From contig NC_081331.1 of the NCBI RefSeq assembly GCF_022539665.2, positions 1,832,501 to 1,896,500 on the forward strand: a stretch of DNA of 64,000 bases, given 5' to 3'. The position numbers were made by a program, and so were the translations under genes. The number at the start of each line of letters is the position of its first letter. Position 1 is the first letter of the stretch. The notes beneath the pieces are model-generated. The model worked only from the letters and a program-made list of their open reading frames with translations. It did no database searches and was not told where the DNA came from. Of the stretch, positions 35,710 to 49,300 are shown piece after piece. The DNA comes from Daphnia carinata. Its lineage: Eukaryota > Arthropoda > Branchiopoda > Diplostraca > Daphniidae.

Positions 35710-38132
35710 TTAATCGATTTTGACTGCGGCATAGATTCTTCGCACGAAAAAATGTGCAGCATAGAAACCGATAGTACCTGTTAAAAGCCAAAACGTGAAG
35801 CACATAAGTGCAGTATACCCAAAGTAAAGAAGGGTTGGCGTAAACTCAGTTATCTCCAACTGCGTTACAAAGTAGAATACTGCATACGCGAATACGTAAA
35901 TGGCGGATCCACCGGAAACTATAAAACTACGCCACCACCAATTATAATCCTACTCGCAAACAACAAGAAAACAAAATTAGTTTTTTTAAAACAGTACGAA
36001 TACTACAAATCACCTCTCCACATAGTTGAAAATAAACCATGACGATGGCAATTTGCGAACACGAGATGGCCAAAATGATGAAAACCAAGAAAAGGAATCC
36101 AAATAGATAGTAAAACTGATTCTCCCAAATTGCGGTAAAGATGAAGAACAGTTCGATAAACATGGCTCCAAATGGAAGAATTCCGGCCATCAAAGAACTG
36201 TTAAACAAGGTGTCAAGAAAAACATTTGAATACAATAAGATGTTGACATATTAGAAAAATCCTTACCAAAGAATGGGATTCATGTACCAAACTTGTTCTG
36301 GCACTTGTCTCGGAATTTGGTTGGTCCTAACAGGTTGCTCAAAGGGTGCCTTTCGATAACCAAAGTAATAACCGAGGAACACCAATGGGAAACAAACGAA
36401 TAGCCAGAGACATAAAAGCTTCAACATTGTAGTAAACGGAACAGCACCACTGCTGTGCTTGCCCCAGATGAAACAGTTGAGGAAAAATCCCATCGCTGAC
36501 ATAAAACCAGGATAAAGGATGGCAGTCTGCATAAATAATATTATAAAATAAATATTACAAAAAAAAATAAAATAATGTTTTGTGAAAATGCTTAATCATG
36601 AGAAGTACGGTACAGGCAAAATTGCTTACAAGGAATGCAGCCCGCTTCCATTCTTTGCCTTTCATGGTTTTGTAAAGTCGCCCGGAGTGATATCCGGCTA
36701 TAAGCCCCATAAAAACGTACAAGAAGATCGCAGCTGTCATCAGAGCTCCTCGTGATGCTGGCGAAAGCATGCCGAGCATGGCGAAAACTGGGGAAAACGA
36801 TGCAAGAAGACAATGTTAGGATGTAACAAACAAAGATTACAAATCGAAGATCTCCTTTCTCGTATTCTTACACAAAATCACAACTGCCATGCAGAATATT
36901 TGGATACCGCTGCCGATTACAGCAGCAAAGAGTTTAGGATATCTCGGAGGGCGAAACACATCTCCATGGACAAGTTTCCAACCAGATTCCTCCATCGTTT
37001 CATCATTACTGTCATCTTGGTTGTACCTAAACGCGTAAACAAGAATGATGAAATGAATCCATCTTAAAACAATACAGTGATGTTTCTGTAGAAATAGCAC
37101 AGACTTGGCAATGTCCCGCCGAAGAGTTCGGATGATGATCATTGTGAGAATTCCCGAAAGGAAAAACACGACGATCAACGAGTTAACGATGGAGAACCAA
37201 TGGATTTGTACGTCACTCATGGCCAAATAAGAGTCCCAACGAGAAGCCCATCTGACATCCGATTGTTTCCACTCTACCGAATAGGTGAAAAACAACTTCG
37301 TTTTACCCACACGATTGATGTACTGTGGGCGAGCATTGTCAGAAAATTCACATGAATCTTCTTTGAACTTGATGTCTTCATGAGCCACGCTGCGCGTTTC
37401 AACTTCGAATCTTACAACTCGATAGTTTTCTCTAAAATTCTCAAATTAACTGTGTCAATAAATTGAATTTATGCAACTGTGTACAACTTACGAATCTTCA
37501 CTATGATAATGTAAAATGATTTTCAAATGATTATTCAAGGCAACATTTTGATTGTGGAGGAATCCAAGCCTGTAACCATGCTCATATTGGATACTGTCAG
37601 ACTCTTGTGTTACCACTCTGGTTGCACAGGGCAAATTGTCCACCAACCTAGAAGGGAAAATCAAACACCATTATTGATGATAGCTCTTTGACACTTTGGG
37701 AATATAAACTCACAAGTGAACAAAGTATTCATGTTCAACTTTGTTAATGACATCCTTGGCCATGGATTCTTCCCATGTCATTGGGGTTTCTGGACTGTGA
37801 CACAACAACTTACATTTAATATCTTTCAACATCTTGACTTCGTAAGGTGTGTTCACAATTCTGTCTCCTCTCAGAACTTCTCCCAAGTTCTCGGATTTGA
37901 ATTCAAATTTGTCATTTTTGGGACGACAAAAGGGCAAACTGTAGTAGGCATAGGGTAGTTGGGTGTGTGTGCTAGTTAACTTGATTGCTTTAACTTCGAT
38001 TTTGTCTCCACTCTTGAACTCGACAGGGGCCACTCCTGGTATGTAGAAACCAGCACTTCTTCCAATTACTAATGAAAATAAAATAAAGGGCAGACAGATT
38101 CTAAGGAAGGCGCTAATATAATACGTGGACAT
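35710..38132 (-). CDS. TM9SF4: Transmembrane 9 superfamily protein, TM9SF4-like
   Basis: Multispanning Golgi/endosome membrane protein of the nonaspanin family, implicated in sorting of transmembrane cargo and in phagocytosis and adhesion (family knowledge). Exons in transcription order: 38132-37714, 37647-37492, 37431-37105, 37026-36872, 36787-36630, 36526-36267, 36197-36014, 35949-35710. They give 633 codons (632 residues). A signal peptide covers about residues 1-28. A lumenal domain follows with AFYxPGVAP-like [23 protein letters not shown] and [15 protein letters not shown]. After [20 protein letters not shown] come nine hydrophobic segments, including [14 protein letters not shown] and [18 protein letters not shown]. 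The C-terminus [20 protein letters not shown] points to TM9SF4 rather than TM9SF2. I chose ATG 38132 because the signal peptide follows it directly. The donor at 37104 (AA|GTCTGT) is weak. Confidence 0.96.
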
Positions 38133-39278
38133 TTTCACTGTGCAACAGATCACAATTCTGCAAGCTGTAACAACTGAGCAGACCGGTGTGAACACACTTA
38201 TTCAATGACGTGGCGAGCTTCTTTGCGTTCTACCGAGAAGTTTTTCATGTACATTGGCTCTTTTTGTAATTATTAAGATAGCTTGAACTCTGACTATAGT
38301 TTTCCCATAACGACCAGCTAATCTGCCGCTCTGCTTTCGGAAATATTCACTTTTAAGTTCAACTTTAATGACAAATCGACAAGTTCAACTAGCAGACACG
38401 GCACTTAACGTAGTTTTGACAGAATGGCTAAAGGGGAAGGCTACTAGATTGTTTCTGCAGTCAACATAACATACCTCTTAGAGTGAAGACCAATGAGTGA
38501 GACGATTTTCGAGCAGAGGAAGTCGAGGAACGCAAATGCTTTTCGAATGGGAAACTACGACCACATAAATTTTTTTTTTATCTTTATCAAATAATAAGAC
38601 TTCCATGACATAAAACAAAATTTTAGTTTGTTCATTGAGCATTGTTTATCTGCATGCATTACCTTCTCAAACTGGCTGGGTATTAAAAAGTCCCCAAGCT
38701 AGTTGAAGGCATCATTTAAAAAACATTGCCTCGGGCCATGAAGCTAAAGAGGAAAAAATGAACCACCTGGACCGAAAGCGAAGCAAGCAGTGCAGTTGCT
38801 TGTGAACCTCTGACTAGCGAAGTGTCTGTGCAAGTGGTAAACCTGGCCTAGACTAGCGTTGCATCAAACACAAATTCATCTTCCTTGCTTAACGGAAATT
38901 ATCCTGAAGTGTTCTTGCGACGACGTTAAACATTTCGTTTAAAAGTTTGGTACTTAGCATCCAGTAAGTGCTTTCGTTTTTCTTTTTCTAAATATCGTAT
39001 GTTTACCGTGCGTTGTTTCCATCACCGTAGTTTTAGTGACCTGGGAATTTTTCTATCGTCTATATGTTGTGTCTCATCTTTAAATAGTTTTATAGCTTTT
39101 CATTTGACGAATTGACTGCTTTTTTGTTTATTTCTTTAAAAAATGCAGTTGAGTGTTGTGCGAAACAATCGAATGCTTACTTTGCATGAATTGAAAGATT
39201 GACGGGAAAAGTGTTTGAGGTGAACAGAAAGAACTTAATTTATTTAGCGTGTCACCTTTTATTAGCCGTTCAATCGAA
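38133..39278 (+). other. TM9SF4 upstream region and leader of the 39.3 kb gene
   Basis: Upstream of TM9SF4 (minus) and of the ORF at 39279 (plus), so this 1.1 kb may serve as a divergent promoter region. For the plus-strand gene a good donor, CCA|GTAAGT, follows 38963 and an acceptor, AAAAAATGCAG, ends at 39148, suggesting a 185 bp leader intron. A nine-codon upstream ORF starts at about 39173. I see no clear TATA box. Confidence 0.4.
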
Positions 39279-39566
39279 ATGGTTCGCCAGTTGAAGCAAA
39301 CGGCATTGAAAAGCTTCAGGAGATTAAAAAAGAAGAAGGAGCATATAGATTCTCTTCAGCTTGGTTTAAACTCATGTCATTGCATAGCTCAGACAGTCTT
39401 GGGGCATCTCAACCACCTGTCGTTTTTTAGCGCAGACTCCCTCCGTTTGACGACGAAGCTGGAGGATTTCAAAAATGAAAGAAAAAAAAAAGAACTAAAG
39501 AAGCAAGTTCTGAACAAGGTGAATACACAACCTGTGAGAAAGGAGGAGTCTAAGAAGACGAGTTAA
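39279..39566 (+). CDS. Small basic coiled-coil protein, unknown
   Basis: A 95-codon ORF from ATG 39279 to TAA 39564-39566. It is very basic: the N-terminus MVRQLKQTALKSFRRLKKKK is Arg/Lys-rich. A middle part contains SLQLGLNSCHCIAQTVLGHL. The C-terminal third is a probable charged helix with DFKNERKKKELKKQ and ends KEESKKTS. A leader intron just upstream supports transcription. The MVRxLK start is reminiscent of the U3 snoRNP protein IMP3, but nothing beyond those residues fits, so I do not assign it. It could be a nucleolar or nucleic-acid-binding protein. This is inferred from composition only. Confidence 0.45.
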   Translation: MVRQLKQTALKSFRRLKKKKEHIDSLQLGLNSCHCIAQTVLGHLNHLSFFSADSLRLTTKLEDFKNERKKKELKKQVLNKVNTQPVRKEESKKTS

Positions 39567-39755
39567 GTTAGTTCTCTAAAGAACCAGTTAAGAAGCGAAA
39601 CAGAATTTTCAGAATACCGCCATAAATGAACAACATGTCACGTCGTCAAAGTCCAGCAATAACTGCATCTTTTTCTTTTAATCAAAGCAAAAAAATTCAT
39701 CCATTATTGTGCAATGGAGAATATCTTGGGCTGACCACCGTCATTGAAAAAAATT

Positions 39756-40328
39756 TCAGTCACTTTGGATTCTTGAACATCTGAAGTAAGAATAAACGTT
39801 CGAGGGCCAAATTTTGTTTACAAGATTCTCAGTTGATAGGCTACTTTCTTGTTGGCTAATCATTAACAGTAAAGGGGCTCGTCTCTTCTTATTTTTCTTC
39901 CTTTCCCGAATATACGCGATATTATGCACACCGTTTTCCCGGGGTGCGTGTGTGCAATTGTGCTGTTCCAAGTGCTCGTCAGTGGTCAGCGATGGTCGTA
40001 AATCAGAGCTCTCTACCATGGGGTCCCGACTAAAAAGAGTACGCAAATCACGCAAACAACAGCTACACGCGCCCGGCTGGTCATAACCGTCACTAGAATG
40101 CTTGGGACGTGCGGTCGCTGCTGTGCTAGCGTAACACATTTTTCTAGTCAAGTAAACATACGTGGAAAAGAATGGAACCATTGAGTAGAGCGTGATAACT
40201 CTGTTTTGAAGTTTCCCTCCATTACGAGGCGCGAGAATAGACGAGGCAAATGTTTCGATCAGTTGGTCAGTTACCTGATCGGCTGCAACGGTAGATTTTT
40301 TTTTTACGTGGTGACAATTCATTACCAC
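39756..40328 (-). CDS. Longest uninterrupted ORF, doubtful coding
   Basis: A 190-codon minus-strand ORF running from 40328 to 39756. Composition is mixed, with a short hydrophobic stretch (ITLYSMVPFFSTYVYL) after about residue 40, a Cys pair near the middle (ACSCCLRDL) and a basic patch (RERKKNKKRR). No family was recognised and no splice partners or Kozak-like start were found. By rough estimate an ORF of this length is near the upper limit expected by chance in 64 kb at this base composition, so it is reported with caution. Confidence 0.2.
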   Translation of the reverse strand: MVMNCHHVKKKSTVAADQVTDQLIETFASSILAPRNGGKLQNRVITLYSMVPFFSTYVYLTRKMCYASTAATARPKHSSDGYDQPGACSCCLRDLRTLFSRDPMVESSDLRPSLTTDEHLEQHNCTHAPRENGVHNIAYIRERKKNKKRRAPLLLMISQQESSLSTENLVNKIWPSNVYSYFRCSRIQSD

Positions 40329-43300
40329 ACGACATATTCACCGCAAAAAAAAAAGGGGACGAAAAAAAAATTACGAAATGAATCCGTCAAGATTCAATAC
40401 AAGGCCTTTTTGGTTGTTATCTGTTCTATCGGCATTCCGGCTTTTCAGGTTCATTTTTGTTGCTTTTTGGTACTGTTGTTTCGCCTCAACGCTCCGTTGA
40501 TGGTTTGAAGGGGGAAGAAGAAAGACAAAAGTCACGCGACCTTGACGGGGAAGAGACAAGACAAACTTGTTGTCCTCTGGAGTCACAAGCGGCGCCGTCT
40601 TCGTCGATGACTTGAACAGCAGCAGCTACTATACAAACACACGGTACCTGATGGCAAAGAAGGCGGAGGTTCTTATTTCCTGCCCTTGACAATTTTTTTA
40701 TTCGTATCCAAAAAACTAAAATCTTCCTATCTCTTCAAATACCTTTAGGGTATCGTTGAAATCTTTGAGATTACTGTATGTCTTTTCCTTTTGAAAATAT
40801 TCACTACGTCTCCACTGATTCGTCTGGCTTTCACGTGCTGTACCTGCGCCAATCATTAATTGCGTTATAATTCGGATAAGCATTATTTCCCAACAGCTTT
40901 TTTTTTTTACGGTTCACATTCACCTTTGCATCTTCGAAAATTCTGTGCTCGAATATATATAAAGAATTTGCTACACAAATGCGATGAACTTTATGCTAAG
41001 GAAGTGCCTAGATTCTCATGGGCCATGAATCCAAAGAACAAGGAGGGGGGCCATATATAGGTGTTTTTTTTTTGTGCACATCCTGAGCGATATAATCACC
41101 GGATAGGCCGAGGGAAAGGAAAAATTAAATAAAAGTTTTCTCCATTTTTTTTTTGTCTGTACGTATGTCTGGGGTTTTATTTTCCCATGAATATTGGGCA
41201 AGAGAAACAAAACCAACGATAGTTTTACCTTTTACCTGAAGGAATAGGAAGAACATAAGTATGCTTTTCCGTCTACGCTTTTCTTCCAACACAAAACGAA
41301 TAGGTGCGTAGGTGTGTGCGCACAGCATCCTTTTTTGACGACGGCGACGAAGGTTACAGATGCAATTCGGGAATTTGTTTCGAAATGAATTCGAGGGGGC
41401 GATTTTTATTGAGCATTCAACTTGTTCGTTTGGGTTCCCTCCCTACCGGTACAACACTAAAGAGGAGGTAAAAGGGTAGGTGGAAATACGGCCCCTTGGC
41501 TGTCAGAAAGAACATCAGGACTTTTCGCCCTGCAAGTTCCTGACCCCCTCGACGTGTTCATTTATTTCAAAAATTTTCTCTTTTTCTTTTCTTATTCAAT
41601 ATGTTATTTATAGCAGCCTAGCCTGTGTAAGCGAATGGCAGCATCATCGCAGGATACATATACGTTATGTATATCTGAACATGGAACACCGCTGAGAAAT
41701 TGCTACACCAATCGTTTTGACCCGTCCATTTTCTCATTCAAACACGGCTGCCCCATGTTCAAACAGTTATTTAAAAAAAAAAAAAAAAAACCTCTCGCAA
41801 ACTTCTAGAGAAAAAGGAAGGCAGGAACTTGCAAGCCAAGCAGTATCTTGTTCACGTGCGCATATCTTCACAGCGGCAGGTGACTCGACAACTGATTCCT
41901 AGAGCCTATTTTCATTTTTATTCTTTCACTTGAAAAATGGAAAAATATACAACTCAAGTAGTAAAGAGTAGAGAGAATCGCTTTACACATTGGCGAGTGA
42001 TTTACAACGGCGCTACAATTTTTCCCACCGGGCTCCTTCTACATATCGGTGAAGAGCTTTGCCTATAGCGGTCGTGTGTTTGTGTATTGAAGAGACGGTT
42101 CAATAGCATTTCCCACACCTTGCAGCTATACGTACACTCTACTTTGTTTTTTTTTCTTCTTCTTTGCTACGTTAATGGAAATAGAAAAAGAAACGGAAAC
42201 ACCGTTGTTTCATTCTTTTATGAATTCCTTCTTCTCTTTTCAATGTGACAGCAGAGAACTCCTCTTTTGACACGGAAGTGAAACGACTGAAAAACGATTA
42301 CTTTTTTTTTTTGGCTGAGCGACACATGCCGAGTGCAGTGACACGCCAGTCGATGAGAACGTTCGCACGACCTGCCATCATTGTCCGCTTTCAGTTGTTG
42401 CGCAATCATCGTCTCCATTTTCCATATCGCTTTGCGCAGACACATTTTTTTTTGCAGATGCGCTTATTGGCTCATTTTCTTCGACAGTGTTCCTAGAATG
42501 CTGACCTCCCCACTGTTTTGTTAATGCGCGCATGTATAATTGATGCCGCCATGCTAACTTTCCACTCTTCTTTTTCCTCACCGGTGTAAGTATAGCGACG
42601 CGCATCACGCAAAGGCGGCGTCAAAGTCTCTGCTTGTACGCGTGAATCTACGTAGGCTAGCATCGTCGTTAGGTATTGATGACCTTCTATGGAATAATGA
42701 GATATGGATGCCCAACCGGCAAACGTAAGAAGAAGAAAAAAGCAAATGTCTACTGTGTAAAGTACCAACCGAACGATTCATCCGGCGTGCGCTTTATGCC
42801 AAAGAGAAAATCATTGGTTGTTGTGTGCAAGCCGACTGACCCCAGACATCCGCCTAAATCATGCACAGCGATTGTCTAGTTAATGATGTACGCACATATC
42901 CTTGATAATTTGCTTCTTTTTTTTTCTCGAGTTGCGCCCGAAAAATATTTCTACCGAACAGCGCCAAATTCAAATGATTTCTGGCTGCGACTTTCACGTT
43001 TACCGATCACCATTTTACGCTCTTTTGCATAACTCTCACCGCTGTTTAGATTCCACCTTTAGTTATTTCGAGGTACGCAAATGAGAAGCAGGAGAGGTTA
43101 GAACATTAGGACCAAGAAGACAACAAATTTTTTAATCGCGTGCGGCGGATATGAGAATAGAAAGAAATCAGCAAAGAAAATGGGCGGACAGGCAGACATA
43201 CCCGACCTAGTAATATTTGTCTCTATGTTATTACCATTGTGATCAAAATGGGTGTGCACATGATGACTAGTGTTGAGACTTAAATATAAGGCAGGTCACT

Positions 43301-46300
43301 GTAGAAAGGTCGCAGAAAACAGTCAGTCCCACTTTCCTTCTTTATTGCCAAGAATAAAAAGAACATTACCGCAAAAAAAAAAAAAAAAGCTCTCACGAAT
43401 ATCTTCTCTCCTGGTTTTTTAACAGGTGTATCCTGTGGGGGTCGGAACGTCAATTAAGGCAAGAAAAAAGATCCGCGTGATCTCCAAAGACACGGGGGGT
43501 GGGCGTATGATCCTGGGGTTAACACACAGACACACAAAAAGAAAACCCAAGGATATTCTGTTTCGTTTTCGATCGTGTCGAATAAAGTATCGGCTAATCC
43601 GATCCGCCCTCCCCTAGCGCGACTACGTAATTTGTCTATACGTGTCTGTAAATCTCCGTGAACTATACGGTTGGAAAACGCGGGTCGAAACGCGGCAATA
43701 AATAGCAGTCAAGATTTCTAATGTAATCAAATGGAGAGCGTTCGATATGGAAGGGCGGTCAATTGGAAAGCCCCATTTCAATGAACCCTTTTGGTGGGGT
43801 TCATTTTTCAGCGTACTGCGCTTAATAACATGTCGAAAGAAAAAGGAAAAAAAAAAATAAGAACCAAATTCAAAAGACCTGTGACAAATAAAAAAAAAAA
43901 TGAAGTGCTTACATCCGCCGCGAATCAGTTAAAAAAAAAGAGTACAGTAAATAATTTGAAAACAGAAGACGAAAGACGTAAAAATAAATGCTGTACCAGG
44001 AAGAGATCAGCACCGCATCGCTGTGCATCTACGGACGATGGAACACCATCAAATTAAAGACAAGAAAAAAAAGCGTTTTTGGCCGTGAGCGAGAAGCGAA
44101 TTGTCGGTCGTTGTTGGTTCTGTTACAGCAAAAAGCCATTGGGCGCGTGACTAATAACGAGGCTTTTCCAGACGACCACCGTCACATCAGCCAACACAAC
44201 ACAAACTCTTTCTATCCCCGTCCGTTTAAAAGTCCGGAAACTTTCACATTTTACGTTCGGCCTATAAAAAATTTTTCAATGATCGCAGCACGCGTAAAAA
44301 CTGGTTTTGTGTGTTTGGGGTTAATGCTAATCAGTCTTCTTTTTTTTTTTTGCTTGGCCAAGGCTGCTGAACAGACTCGCACCACAAACGGAAGTAGATT
44401 TCTATACGTAGAAGAAGAGATGGCTACAACGTGTGTGTAACTAAGAGTATGTCAAAACGTCGAACATCAGCACCATAAAAGGTTTGACATCGTTCACAGA
44501 ACGCCATCAGCAATATTGTGAAGTGCGTGGGGTTTGACGCTATGCGCACATATGGATGATAGCTGATTGATTATTGGCGCTTCTTCGTCTACGATGCATA
44601 ATGCATTGGATGCCCGTTTTCGATTAGACAAAAAACTGGCTTTCCTCTTGTACACGTGGTTCAAATTCGGCTTTCAACTCTCGACACGACATTTTTCTTT
44701 CCAATAAAAGAAATTGGTTGACTTCCATGTACAAAGTCCTGTGTGTGCCTTGCGTGATGGCAAAACAAATCGTTGGAATTTATTGATAGATTTATTTATT
44801 TCTGTACAACTTTCGAATGGAAATCTTTAAAAAAAAAAAAAAGATCATTCGTGGTGTGTCACCTGCGTCTGCATTGGGCACAATGATCGACGATGACGAC
44901 AACGTGTTATCCAGCATATTGATGCCTTTTCTCTCCTATTATCAATACGATGAGGATTTTGGAAACGTTCCTCAATTTCGAAATGGGAAAATTCTAACGG
45001 AAAAATCTTCTTTCATGATTAAAGCGCTCGTCATCATTCTGCGAGAGCGTGAGCTTCAAAAAATGTTACATATAGGTAGATAGATGATGGCGGGGAACAT
45101 AGTTACCTAACGGTTGTTTGTTACGTTATATGTTATCTCGTTTTCAGAGAAACCCGTCGCTCAAAATCATGTCTCGACAATCGTGCATCTTCGTTCTTTT
45201 CTCGCCTCTCCAATTCTTTTTGTACTTTTTACACCTCAGAAAATAATGAGAACCAAACAAAAAAATTCTTCCATTTTCAACCGTCATGCTAATCGTCGGC
45301 GACCTTTTTGAAGTGCGAATCTGCCGTTATACGAGTGCGCTGCTTTAACAAGAATAGCAACACTCATAAATCCTCCATTTTCTCTCGCATTTCTCGGCGA
45401 AACCTTTCCACTTCGTCATCAGATACATCCGACAACGCCCTTCTTTCCTCTCTCTCTCTCTCTCTCATTTGGTAGTCATTCACCTTTACATCAAGAAGGA
45501 AAAGAGAGAACTCTCTTCGTCCACCTAATCTCTCTGTTTTCCTCTTTCTCACGAATGAAGGATCTAGTGCTTTATGCTCGTATGATCCATGATGATTATA
45601 GACTCACATTGCCAGTAGATAGATAGTGTAAATTACACACGGTATACCAGTAGTTAACATATGAGACTCGCCCACGGTGGCCCTGTCGTGTTACCTTCTT
45701 TTTAAACCATGAAATGTGATGCATGTTGTCTTCAGCTTTTTGTCGTTCTCATAAATCGTGTATCCTACACAACCATGACTGTGCGAGATTTTTTTTTTTT
45801 TTTTTTTTTCATTAACAATGTTGCTAGTGATGATGAACAATGAAGCACTTTTTACTCGTTGGGTTTTTCTTCACAGTTCGGTACGGTTGTTGGATTACTC
45901 CCGGCGCTGGATATCCCTGCTCTCTCTCTATATGTAAATGACGACGTTGAATGATGTCAGTCTGTCTTTTTTTTTCTTTCTATTGTACGAATGCAGGCTA
46001 TGTAACTTTATTATTATAAAGATAAATAAGCTTTTTCTTTAGGTTCTTGTTAAGATTTTTCTGAAATAAGCTTCTTCATTTCCAAACCAGACTTTTTCTT
46101 TTAATTTAGGACTTCTGTCCAACGATTTCCGCGTATTCATGACAAAATAATCTATCTGAATGCTCTATCTGATGATGGACAGTTGTCGTGAACATGCCGG
46201 ATCTGTCACGATCCAATACTAAACTGGGCTGATTAAAATCAGACACAACACAGGTGGTACTCTTGTTTCCATTGTTTACTGGACATTAAAAAACGTGTTT

Positions 46301-49300
46301 TCTTTTTTGTTTCTACTCTAATAAAAACTAAAGAATCAGGAGAAATAGAAAATTGGGCTTTGCTAAATAACTGCTTTTCTAGTGGATGGAAAACGAATTG
46401 AATTTTGATTGTTGTAGCAAAAACAGCGCGCGTCAGGTAGACGGTGGGAGGCAGAATCGTCAGCGATATTAAGTCGAGGATAACAACCTCATCTGTAGCG
46501 ATTTAATGACACGCAGAAAAAAAAAGGCAGTAACTAGATGGAAAGCAATGTTTGGGGACAACAACCAAAGAAACAAGCACACACACAAACACACAGATAA
46601 AAAAAAAACCAGGGGCGAAATCAGGTTTTCAACGTCGCGCGACTCAACGGAATTGCAAGGAACTTTTGGGCGTTCTCAGGTGAATAACAAGTGGATTAAA
46701 AACCGGTTTTTTATTAGAAACCCCGAAGCGTGGGTTGACTGTTATTTTTTTTTTCTTTTAAATTTGCCGAATTTCTTTTGAAAGAGTTGACATCTCAGGG
46801 AAACAGGATCGAATGCCAACTTCTCGATCCTTATATGTGAACATTCTTTTTCTTGTTTGTTTTTTTTCTATTTTAAAGTGATCAAACGAGTCAGGTAGCA
46901 CTCACCTGGCAAAGCACATTTCAAGAATAAAAACCAATTTCTTTTTCGAATCTTAATATAGTCTACCAGATAATTGTCCTTGTTTGTACATAACGAGTTG
47001 AATGGGTATGACTGCTTTCCACATCGCTAGAATTCTACGTCTAAGCTTATTGAGTTTGTGTAGTTGATAGAGTTTTATTGGAAACGTATTATTTAACGAT
47101 GCCATTCATTCTTGGCATACCTACGCGACTAATGAACATCCAGAACGTCAACAGAAGCATTTCGTGATGCATTCACCGACACTTTGATTATTATTGTGTT
47201 CCGGTTTACAAGGCGTAGGAAAACGAGGAGTCACAAGAAAAAAAAAAGAACTGGAAATGATACAAAAGACAAGGAATGTTTTTTGTTTCACTCCCACCTG
47301 TTGGAGACGTTCGAGGACAATTGTTACATAAACCCACACACACACAAAAATGGGACCCTGAACAAATTAAACCGAATCTCGAAATTGTTTTGTCCGATGT
47401 ATTTTACTTTGAGGAATTCTTCAGCAATTTGGAGATTTTCTTTTTTTTAAGAAAAGAGGGAGAGAGAAGGACGAAGAGGATGAAACGTTCCAGAAGAGCA
47501 ATTCGCCTCTATGTCTATAGCGAGGGAAATAGGTAAAGCAGGGAGGAAGGGAGGGTTGAAAAGCACGACTTGACCGGAGGCTTTTGATTTTCTCGGAAGA
47601 TTGCATTTGAAATTCCCTTCTTTTATTCATTCCCCTCAACATTCTTCGCCCTTTTGTCTGCCTGTTATTTCATTTTTCTCGTTTTTAGCTTCCCGTTTTT
47701 ACTCGAAGCCGATATCACCTGGGCGTTATCGAACTGATCCTAGATGAATTGACTTTTCATGTCTTGTATATCAAATCGTAAGACGACAAAAGATTGCACA
47801 ACATACAGCAATAGAATCAAAACAAAAACAATAAAAGAAAATGGAAATAATCTGCAAATTTCCTTTGCCACGGCATTGAATCCGATTCGAATGCACAAAA
47901 AAAAAAGCCACTTCTACTACAGTTATATAATAAAACAATTAATAACGTGTGATGAATGACGACGTATACACGTCTGGAATTCATTCGTTTTTTTCCCCCC
48001 ATTCTCTTACCGTTTGGATTGAATTTCCCACATGGGAAAGGCACAAAAAAAATGTGGTGGTGATGTAATAGAGTATATGCATACTACGTTCGTGCAATTG
48101 TGATGATGGTGAAAGAGAGAGAGAGAGAGAATGTACGGATGATGAACGGTAACTGGAGATTCTCATTGTTCTTCTTTTTGTTGACAGCACAAGACCAAAG
48201 TGTGTTCCACAAAATCTGAACGCACGTTCTCTGTTAAGGAGTGGATTGCTTATTGTTTCTCTCTCTTTTTTTTTTTTCGTTTTCTTCTGTCGTCATTGTA
48301 ATGACGCTCCTTTTCTCTCTTTTACTTGACAGTTTTCAGTTGTCTCACCGAGTATGTTGACCTCCTTTTTCCCTCAAACAGTATCTATTATGCACAACGC
48401 AGTTCCAGTGACAGAAAAAGCTCTGCAAGACACAGAACAAAAAAAAACATCCAGCAAAAGGGGTTCATGAAAAGGAAAGAGGAGAAATCCTAAAATAGGG
48501 TGGAGGAAGGACCCCATTGCGGTCAACTTTTCGTGACGTGCTAATCACCGTGACACAATCCGCTTTTATTCTTTTGTTTCGGGGATATATATTTAACGAC
48601 AAAAAGAGAGACTTTTTGTATTGTGTTCCAAAATAACGGTGCAAACATTTTTGGACATACATACATCACAATATACTCACATCGAACTCTCATACGCCGG
48701 GGTAGGATATTCCACCACCCTGCGGCCAAATCCAATTGGCGGTTTCACGTGCGGACATGGAGACATTCATTCACGTTACCTCGTCTGCCGCCCGCCGCGA
48801 ATCTCTGACCAACCAAAAGAAAAAAAAAAACGGGTAATCGGCAAGAATGGAATCGTCACCAAAAAACAATGGATCCCGCAACTGGGCTCGTCCCTAAAGA
48901 AACCATCCGCTGGTACCAATGACCTCCCACAGACATATTAGGATTTCATTACGGGTTTCTAACGGGTACGACAGAGTGAAATGAAGTAAACCAGAAAATC
49001 AACTCGGAACGTGACCCTTTGTATTTTTGTTTCAATGTGTAACAGAAGAAAACTCGATTTTCTTCTGGATATTTTTCATCTTGTTTTTTTTTTTACGTAC
49101 CTCTGAAAGAGCTAGAATATCAAGACGAGCAAACATGCAAGATTTGTCACGCTCTAGCGGTCGGTAGAGGGCAAACGATTGAAAAGAAACGTTGTGGGAT
49201 GCTCAACTGCCAGCGAAACTATCAAAAGAATTTCTTTCTTTTTTTTTTCAATTTTTCATTGGCGTAGAATAAAGTATAAAAATAAACTCTGGTCACGCCG

